Assembly (NCBI GenBank): GCA_002371695.1
Contig: DFGG01000152.1
Location: forward strand, 7,579-15,747
Direction of reading: 5' to 3'
DNA: 8,169 nucleotides
DNA from: a bacterium UBA3756
Lineage (GTDB): Bacteria; Bacteroidota; Bacteroidia; Bacteroidales; Bacteroidaceae
The notes under the pieces were generated by a model. That model made no database searches and had not been told where the DNA came from. It was given only the letters and a program-made list of their open reading frames with translations. The first letter of the stretch is position 1; every line of letters begins with the position of its first letter. Shown in pieces: positions 1 to 5,437 of the stretch. The position numbers and the translations under genes were made by a program.

Positions 1-1202
1 TGTTGGTTTTCTGGATGCAGCCCGGGTTCGCCCTGTGCGAGGCAGGTTTCACGCGATCGAAGAACACGGCAAACATCCTGATGAAGAACTTCGTCGACTT
101 CATGTTCGGCTCACTGCTGTTCTTCTTTATCGGCTTCGGCTTTATGTTCGGAAACGAGGGCGCAGGATTCATCGGTGCCCCCAACTGGGGCGACCTCTCA
201 TTCTATAAGGGCGACCTGCCCGTGGAGGGTTTCCTGATTTTCGAGACCGTGTTCTGTGCCACCTCGGCTACCATCGTCAGCGGTGCCATGGCCGAGCGCA
301 CCAAGTTCTCGATGTATCTCGTCTATAGTGCCGTCATCTCGCTGATTATCTACCCCGTGGAAGGTCACTGGACGTGGGGTGGAGGCTGGCTGTCGAATGC
401 GGCAGAAGACTCTTTCATGATGACGACCTTCGGCGACGTGTTCCACGACTTTGCCGGTTCGGCCATCGTCCACAGTGTGGGTGGTGTGCTGGCACTGGTG
501 GGTGCCATCGCCCTGGGTCCCCGTCGCGGCAAGTATGGTGCCGATGGCAAGAGCCGCGCCATTCCCGGTCACAACCTGGCCATGGCTGCCCTGGGCGTGT
601 TTATCCTGTGGCTGGGCTGGTTTGGTTTCAATCCCGGCTCGCAGCTGGCTGCCTCTGGTGAAGTGAACCGTGTAGCCATCTCGCATGTGTTCCTCACCAC
701 CAATCTGGCAGCAGTGGCAGCTGGTACGGCCACGATGTTCCTCACCTATTATAAATATGGTAAGCCTTCGCTCTCGCTGACGCTCAACGGTGTGCTGGCC
801 GGACTCGTGGGCATCACGGCGGGTTGCGACCTGGTCAGTCCTCTGGGAGCAGTCGTCATCGGTCTCGTCTGCGGTCTCGTGCTGGTCTACGCCATCGAGT
901 TCATCGACCATCGTCTGCATATCGACGACCCCGTGGGTGCCTCGTCCGTTCATGGTGTGTGCGGAATCCTCGGCACGCTGATGACGGGTCTGCTCTCCGT
1001 GAGCAATGGCGTCTTCTACGGCCACGGCTGGGGATTCTTCGGTGCCCAGTGCTTTGGTATCCTGATGATCGACCTCTGGGCGGCAGCCTGTGGCATCATC
1101 CTGTTCTATGGCATCAAGAAGGTTCACGGCTTGCGTGTCGATAGCCGCATCGAGGATGAGGGGCTCGACATCTATGAGCACGGGGAGAGCTGTTATAACT
1201 GA
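1..1202 (+). CDS. amt: Ammonium transporter Amt (5'-truncated by window edge)
   Basis: Inner-membrane trimeric channel of the Amt/Mep/Rh family that takes up ammonium; this is the C-terminal 399 residues, read in frame from nt 3. The sequence opens inside the first conserved block (QPGFALCEAGFTRSKNTANI), so the true start and first membrane segment lie upstream; the TTG at nt 3 is not a credible start. Visible family marks are the FCATSATIVSGAMAER block near fragment residues 84-99, TWGGGWL near 123-129, and the twin pore histidines: His157 in DFAGSAIVHS and His317 in SSVHGVCG. Multiple hydrophobic segments alternate with short loops. The C-terminal tail EGLDIYEHGE, which in the family contacts P-II proteins, is intact, so the 3' end is complete. 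No P-II (glnK) gene follows, though one could lie upstream. The gene fits the nitrogen-assimilation setting. Identification is very secure. Confidence 0.97.
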   Translation, partial: LVFWMQPGFALCEAGFTRSKNTANILMKNFVDFMFGSLLFFFIGFGFMFGNEGAGFIGAPNWGDLSFYKGDLPVEGFLIFETVFCATSATIVSGAMAERTKFSMYLVYSAVISLIIYPVEGHWTWGGGWLSNAAEDSFMMTTFGDVFHDFAGSAIVHSVGGVLALVGAIALGPRRGKYGADGKSRAIPGHNLAMAALGVFILWLGWFGFNPGSQLAASGEVNRVAISHVFLTTNLAAVAAGTATMFLTYYKYGKPSLSLTLNGVLAGLVGITAGCDLVSPLGAVVIGLVCGLVLVYAIEFIDHRLHIDDPVGASSVHGVCGILGTLMTGLLSVSNGVFYGHGWGFFGAQCFGILMIDLWAAACGIILFYGIKKVHGLRVDSRIEDEGLDIYEHGESCYN

Positions 1203-1203
1203 G

Positions 1204-1273
1204 ATTGAAGATTGAACATTGAACATTGAAGATTGAACATTGAAGATTGAACATTGAAGATTGATCATTGAAG
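1204..1273 (+). repeat. Ten tandem copies of a 7-bp unit, ATTGAA[G/C]
   Basis: Ten contiguous heptamers start one base after the amt stop codon and end three bases before the likely ATG of the next gene. The seventh base runs G,C,C,G,C,G,C,G,C,G and only the ninth copy deviates in the core (ATTGATC). Copies 4 to 10 therefore look like a 14-bp dimer. The array is AT-rich against GC-rich flanking genes and leaves no room for a conventional promoter or terminator between amt and the porin-like gene. Its core ATTGAA recurs in the repeats inside asnB at 5988-6093. Copy-number change by slippage is plausible and would alter only the spacing before the downstream gene. Confidence 0.97.
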
Positions 1274-1276
1274 GAT

Positions 1277-1981
1277 ATGAAAAAGATTGTTATATTAGCA
1301 ATGGGACTGGTGCTTAGTAGCACCGCCCTTGCACAGGATAAAGTAGAGACGAACGTCGCGGCCGACTTCGTGAACGAATACATCTGGCGTGGCCAGAAGT
1401 GCGGCGACGTGGCCGTGCAGCCGACACTCGGCGTGGGCTACAAGGGCCTGAGCCTGACGGCCTGGGGCTCGTACGGCCTGTCGAACAAGGACGACGTGAA
1501 GGAGTTTGACCTGACACTGGCCTACAGTACCGGCGGTCTGAATATCGGCATCACCGACTACTGGTTCTCGGAGGGTCTCGACCCTGATGCGCGCTACTTC
1601 AAATACGATGCCCACGGCACCAACCACCTGTTCGAGGCCAACATCGGCTACGACTTCGGCCCCGTGGCCCTGCAGTGGTACACCAACTTCGCCGGCAACG
1701 ACGGCACGAACAATAGCGGTAAGCGGGCCTACAGCAGCTACTTCGAGGTCAGCGTCCCGTTCCGGCTCGTCACGGTAGACTGGACAGCCACGGCCGGAGC
1801 CGTACCGTTCGCCACCACGTCATACGGCACGACAGGGTTTGCTGTGACCAACCTGTCAGTGCGAGCGACGAAGGAGATACGGGTGACCGATTCGTTCTCC
1901 ATCCCAATCTTCGGGCAGTTGACGGGCAACCCCTGCTCACAGAAGGCATACCTGGTTCTCGGCTTTACGCTGCAACCTTAA
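1277..1981 (+). CDS. Secreted outer-membrane beta-barrel protein, porin-like (TorF/Gcw_chp type)
   Basis: A 234-residue protein, probably a small outer-membrane barrel. I place the start at ATG 1277 because it gives a textbook signal peptide: MKK, a hydrophobic stretch to about residue 15, then S-T-A-L-A with predicted signal peptidase I cleavage before Gln20. An in-frame TTG at 1268 would add MKD but lies inside the heptad repeat. The mature part opens with an N-terminal strand ending NEYIWRGQ (residues 33-40), resembling the Y-[VI]-[FW]-R-G signature of TorF/Gcw_chp family putative porins. Alternating polar/aromatic strands with G-Y, G-L and N-T turns follow (LGVGYKGLSLTAWGSYGLS, FEANIGYDFGPVALQWYT). 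It ends LVLGFTLQP and lacks a C-terminal aromatic residue. Placed directly after amt, it may let ammonium or another small nitrogen source cross the outer membrane, but that role is inferred. Barrel assignment is good; family name and substrate are less certain. Confidence 0.8.
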   Translation: MKKIVILAMGLVLSSTALAQDKVETNVAADFVNEYIWRGQKCGDVAVQPTLGVGYKGLSLTAWGSYGLSNKDDVKEFDLTLAYSTGGLNIGITDYWFSEGLDPDARYFKYDAHGTNHLFEANIGYDFGPVALQWYTNFAGNDGTNNSGKRAYSSYFEVSVPFRLVTVDWTATAGAVPFATTSYGTTGFAVTNLSVRATKEIRVTDSFSIPIFGQLTGNPCSQKAYLVLGFTLQP

Positions 1982-1995
1982 TCTTTGCCAGGTTC

Positions 1996-2027
1996 CCCTC
2001 TCTGCCGTTGGACAACGGTGGGGAGGG
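1996..2027 (+). terminator. GC-rich hairpin between porin-like gene and pyrG
   Basis: Nucleotides 1996-2009 can pair with 2014-2027 around a GGAC loop. The 14-bp stem has a CCGTT/AACGG core, a run of G-U wobbles, and a CCC/GGG base. It starts 14 nt after the porin-like stop codon. The sequence after it (ATTATGCTTGAAT) is T-containing but has no long T run, so it is a weak intrinsic terminator by the textbook rule. It may instead be a processing site or an attenuator in the pyrG leader, about 35 nt before that start. I cannot tell these apart from sequence alone. Confidence 0.5.
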
Positions 2028-2061
2028 ATTATGCTTGAATGACGTTTAAGATAAGATATAT

Positions 2062-3699
2062 ATGATGCAAACAAAGTACATTTTTGTCACAGGCGGCGTA
2101 GTCTCTTCGTTAGGTAAGGGCATTATCTCCGCCAGTATCGGCAAGCTGCTGCAGGCACGTGGCTACAAAGTGACCATCCAGAAGTTCGACCCCTATATCA
2201 ACATCGACCCGGGGACTCTGAACCCATACGAGCACGGCGAGTGCTACGTGACTGACGACGGCTTTGAGACCGACCTCGACCTGGGCCACTATGAGCGGTT
2301 TACCGGCATCCGCACCACCCGCGACAACTCTGTCACGACTGGCCGTATCTACAAGGCCGTCATCGAGCGGGAGCGACGTGGCGACTATCTGGGCAAGACC
2401 ATCCAGGTGGTGCCTCACATCACCGACGAGATTAAGCGGAGGATGCTGAGGGAAGGAGAATACGACTTCGTGATCACCGAGGTGGGCGGCACCATCGGCG
2501 ACATCGAGAGTGCGCCGTTCATGGAGGCGATACGCCAGTTGCGGTGGGAACTGGGCCGGAATGCTGTGTGCGTACATCTGACCTACGTGCCCTATCTGAA
2601 GGCGGCTGACGAATTGAAGACTAAGCCGACGCAGCACTCAGTGAAGGAACTGCAGGGTATGGGGATTCAGCCCGACATCCTCGTGCTGCGCACCGAGCGC
2701 CACCTCGACGACACGATGCGTCTGAAGGTGGCATCGTTCTGTAATGTCGACTTGGAGTGCGTGGTGCAGAGTGAGGACATGCCGAGCATCTATGAAGTGC
2801 CGGTGAACATGCAGCGGCAGAACCTTGACGCGGCTATCCTACGGAAGATGGACATTCCCGTGGGTGAAAGGCTACGGGTAGGCGACGGAACGTCGGGAAT
2901 GACTCCGGCGATGAAGCCGTGGCACGATTTCCTGGACAAGCAGCGGAAGGCAAACCGTGAGGTCGACATCGCCCTGGTGGGGAAGTATGACCTGCAGGAT
3001 GCCTACAAGAGCATCCGCGAGAGCCTCTGCCTGGCGGGTATATATAATAATGTGAAAGCAAAGATACATTTTGTCAGCAGCGAGAGCATCAGTAGGGAGA
3101 ATGTCGCTGAGCAACTGTCTGGCATGGCCGGCATCGTCGTCTGTCCCGGTTTCGGCAACCGTGGCATCGAAGGAAAAATCATCGCCGCCGAGTATGGCCG
3201 TACACACGACCTGCCCACCTTCGGCATCTGTCTGGGCATGCAGATGATGGTCATCGAGTTTGCCCGTAACGTGCTGGGTTATCACGATGCCAACAGCAGC
3301 GAGATGGACAGTGAGACTCCGCATAACGTCATCGATATGATGGAGGCGCAGAAGAGCGTCACCCAGATGGGTGGCACCATGCGACTCGGCTCCTATTGCT
3401 GTGAGTTGGTGGAGGGTAGCCATACCTGGCAGGCCTATGGCGAGGAGACGCTCATCAAGGAGCGTCATCGCCACCGCTATGAGTTCAACAACGCCTATCG
3501 GGAGGCATTCGAACAGGCAGGCATGAAGTGTGTGGGCGTCAATCCCACAGCCGACTTGGTGGAGATTGTCGAGATACCCTCGTTGCGCTGGTACATCGGC
3601 ACGCAGTTCCACCCCGAGTATTCCTCGACGGTGCTGCATCCCCATCCCCTGTTTATGGACTTTATCAAAGCATGTATCAATGGAACAGCTCAAGCATGA
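2062..3699 (+). CDS. pyrG: CTP synthase (glutamine-hydrolysing)
   Basis: Cytosolic enzyme that aminates UTP to CTP using ATP and the amide of glutamine, the last step of pyrimidine ribonucleotide synthesis. At 545 residues it has the family's usual length. The amidoligase domain occupies about residues 1-270, opening with the conserved KYIFVTGGVVSSLGKG nucleotide-binding stretch and followed by KFDPYINIDPGTLNPYEHGE and EVGGTIGDIES. The C-terminal class I glutaminase domain (about 295-545) carries the nucleophile Cys390 in GICLGMQ and the His517/Glu519 pair in QFHPEYSS, so the triad is complete; TPHNVIDMMEAQK and GGTMRLG are also typical. Two adjacent ATG codons (2062, 2065) are possible starts and differ by one residue. 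Its 3' end overlaps the next gene by 20 nt, implying co-transcription and perhaps translational coupling. Nothing suggests loss of function. Confidence 0.99.
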   Translation: MMQTKYIFVTGGVVSSLGKGIISASIGKLLQARGYKVTIQKFDPYINIDPGTLNPYEHGECYVTDDGFETDLDLGHYERFTGIRTTRDNSVTTGRIYKAVIERERRGDYLGKTIQVVPHITDEIKRRMLREGEYDFVITEVGGTIGDIESAPFMEAIRQLRWELGRNAVCVHLTYVPYLKAADELKTKPTQHSVKELQGMGIQPDILVLRTERHLDDTMRLKVASFCNVDLECVVQSEDMPSIYEVPVNMQRQNLDAAILRKMDIPVGERLRVGDGTSGMTPAMKPWHDFLDKQRKANREVDIALVGKYDLQDAYKSIRESLCLAGIYNNVKAKIHFVSSESISRENVAEQLSGMAGIVVCPGFGNRGIEGKIIAAEYGRTHDLPTFGICLGMQMMVIEFARNVLGYHDANSSEMDSETPHNVIDMMEAQKSVTQMGGTMRLGSYCCELVEGSHTWQAYGEETLIKERHRHRYEFNNAYREAFEQAGMKCVGVNPTADLVEIVEIPSLRWYIGTQFHPEYSSTVLHPHPLFMDFIKACINGTAQA

Positions 3700-5425
3700 A
3701 TGTGGCGTGGCGATGATTCGCCTGCTGAAGCCGCAGGCCTACTACGAGCGGAAATATGGCACGTGGGCCTACGGCTTCAACAAACTCTATCTGATGATGG
3801 AGAAGCAGCACAACCGAGGACAGGAGGGCGCAGGCTTCGCTACCGTGAGTCTGCACACCCAGCCGGGAGAGGAGTATATGTTCCGTGAGAAGGCCGAGGG
3901 CAAGGACGCCATCTCGGAGATATTCTCCCGGGTGGATCAGTCGATGACGGGCGAGCTCCTGATGGGCCATCTGCGCTACTCGACCACAGGCAAGAGCGGA
4001 CTGAAATACGTCCACCCCTTCCTGCGCCGCAATAACTGGCGAGCCAAGAACCTCTGTCTGTGCGGCAACTTCAATATGACCAATGTTGAGGATATCTTCC
4101 GGAAGATCACCAGTCAGGGCCAGTGCCCGCGACTCTATAGCGACAGCTACATCATGCTGGAGTGGCTGGGACACAGGCTCGACCGCGAGGTGGAGCGACT
4201 CTATGGAGAGGCCAAGGCCAGACAACTCACCGACCTCGACATCACCCACTATATCGACGACCATGTCGATATGGCCAACGTGCTACGTACGGCGATGCCC
4301 GACTACGACGGGGGCTACGTCGTCTGCGGACTGACTGGCTCGGGCGAGATGTTCTCCATGCGTGATCCCTGGGGCATCCGTCCGGCTTTCTACTATATCG
4401 ACGACGAGGTGGTGGTGCTGGCCAGCGAGCGTCCTGTCATCCAGACCACCTTCAACCTCAGTCAGGAGGATGTCAGGGAACTGAAGCCGGGTGAGGCACT
4501 GATCGTCAACAGAGCCGGGAAACCTCGTCTTGAACAGATCATCTCCCGCAAGGGCGACTCAGCCTGTTCATTCGAACGCATCTATTTCAGTCGCGGTTCT
4601 GATGCCGAGATCTACCAGGAACGCAAGAAGCTCGGCGAACAGCTGGTAGACCAGGTGCAGCAGGCCGTGGGCGATGACCTGGAGAACACCGTCTTCTCCT
4701 ATATCCCTAATACAGCCGAGGTGGCCTATTATGGTATGATGGAGGGCTTCCGTCGGCATCACCGAGAGGTACGCATGGAGAAAGTGGCCTGGAAGGACAT
4801 CAAACTGCGCACCTTCATCACGGGTGGTGCAGCCCGCAACGACCTGGCCTCGCATGTCTACGACATCACTTACGGCTCGCTGCGGCCTTATGAGGACAAC
4901 CTCGTCATCATCGACGACTCCATCGTTCGTGGTACCACCCTTAAGGAGAGCATCTTCAAGATTCTCGACCGTCTGCATCCGAAGAAGATCGTGATGGTGA
5001 GTTCGTCGCCGCAGATACGCTACCCCGACTACTACGGCATCGACATGGCACGCCTGGAAGAGTTCTGTGCCTTCTGTGCCACGATGGCCCTGATAGAGGA
5101 GCGCGGTCTATGGCAACTGGTCACCGATGTGTATCACGACTGTCGCCAGGAGCTGCGCAAGCCTGTCGGTGAGATGCAGAACTGTGTGCGTGCCGTCTAT
5201 GCACCCTTCACGGTGGACGAGATTAACCGCAAGATTGTCGAGTTGTTGCGCCCTGCCGATATGCAGTCGCCCGTGCAATTGGTGTTCCAGAGCATTGAAG
5301 GGCTCCATGAGGCCTGTCCCCGTCATCATGGCGACTGGTACTTCACGGGCTATTACCCCACGCCGGGAGGCAACAAACTGGTAAATCAAGCGTTCGTCAA
5401 CTACATTGAAAAGGTAGAAAAGTAA
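3680..5425 (+). CDS. Divergent PurF-like amidophosphoribosyltransferase with propeptide
   Basis: A 581-residue class II glutamine amidotransferase fused to a phosphoribosyltransferase domain; the known family reaction is PRPP plus glutamine to phosphoribosylamine, the first step of purine synthesis. ATG 3680 is chosen because it leaves a 7-residue propeptide (MEQLKHE) before Cys8 of ECGVAMI, as in self-processing PurF enzymes; the next in-frame Met lies after that essential Cys. Visible sites are Arg99 in GHLRYSTTG, Asn130, Ser-Asp155-Ser, RDPWGIRP (228-235) and the PRPP loop VIIDDSIVRGTT (409-420). Oddities: the usual HNGNLTN is GNFNMTN (129-135), putting Phe131 at the oxyanion-hole Gly. It also ends with FTGYYPT (555-561), like iron-sulfur PurF enzymes, but of the four ligand cysteines only Cys296 is retained. 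A C463-A-F-C466 pair sits elsewhere. It is longer than ordinary PurF (about 470-510 residues). It could be a paralogue with a modified role, so I withhold purF. Confidence 0.88.
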   Translation: MEQLKHECGVAMIRLLKPQAYYERKYGTWAYGFNKLYLMMEKQHNRGQEGAGFATVSLHTQPGEEYMFREKAEGKDAISEIFSRVDQSMTGELLMGHLRYSTTGKSGLKYVHPFLRRNNWRAKNLCLCGNFNMTNVEDIFRKITSQGQCPRLYSDSYIMLEWLGHRLDREVERLYGEAKARQLTDLDITHYIDDHVDMANVLRTAMPDYDGGYVVCGLTGSGEMFSMRDPWGIRPAFYYIDDEVVVLASERPVIQTTFNLSQEDVRELKPGEALIVNRAGKPRLEQIISRKGDSACSFERIYFSRGSDAEIYQERKKLGEQLVDQVQQAVGDDLENTVFSYIPNTAEVAYYGMMEGFRRHHREVRMEKVAWKDIKLRTFITGGAARNDLASHVYDITYGSLRPYEDNLVIIDDSIVRGTTLKESIFKILDRLHPKKIVMVSSSPQIRYPDYYGIDMARLEEFCAFCATMALIEERGLWQLVTDVYHDCRQELRKPVGEMQNCVRAVYAPFTVDEINRKIVELLRPADMQSPVQLVFQSIEGLHEACPRHHGDWYFTGYYPTPGGNKLVNQAFVNYIEKVEK

Positions 5426-5437
5426 AATATATAAAGT

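Noticed and set aside
198..1268. A 356-codon open frame on the minus strand opposite amt
   Set aside because: It is antisense to a strongly conserved membrane protein, its composition is rich in His, Gln and Asp without family features, and its first residues are just the heptad repeat read backwards.
2035..2062. TTGAAT followed by TATATA as a sigma-70-like promoter for pyrG
   Set aside because: The -10-like sequence overlaps the start codon, the spacing is poor, and Bacteroidetes promoters use a different consensus.
3530..3679. A 50-codon upstream extension of the PurF-like frame inside pyrG
   Set aside because: It would bury the essential Cys behind 57 residues; the ATG at 3680 gives a normal-length propeptide.
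2872..3693. A 273-codon minus-strand frame opposite pyrG
   Set aside because: Mirror of a well-conserved coding sequence with no recognisable domain; long antisense frames are expected in GC-rich genes.
5426..5437. AT-rich AATATATAAAGT before asnB as a promoter or ribosome-binding signal
   Set aside because: Only 12 nt separate the genes; AT-rich leaders are normal before starts in this phylum and no motif is decisive.
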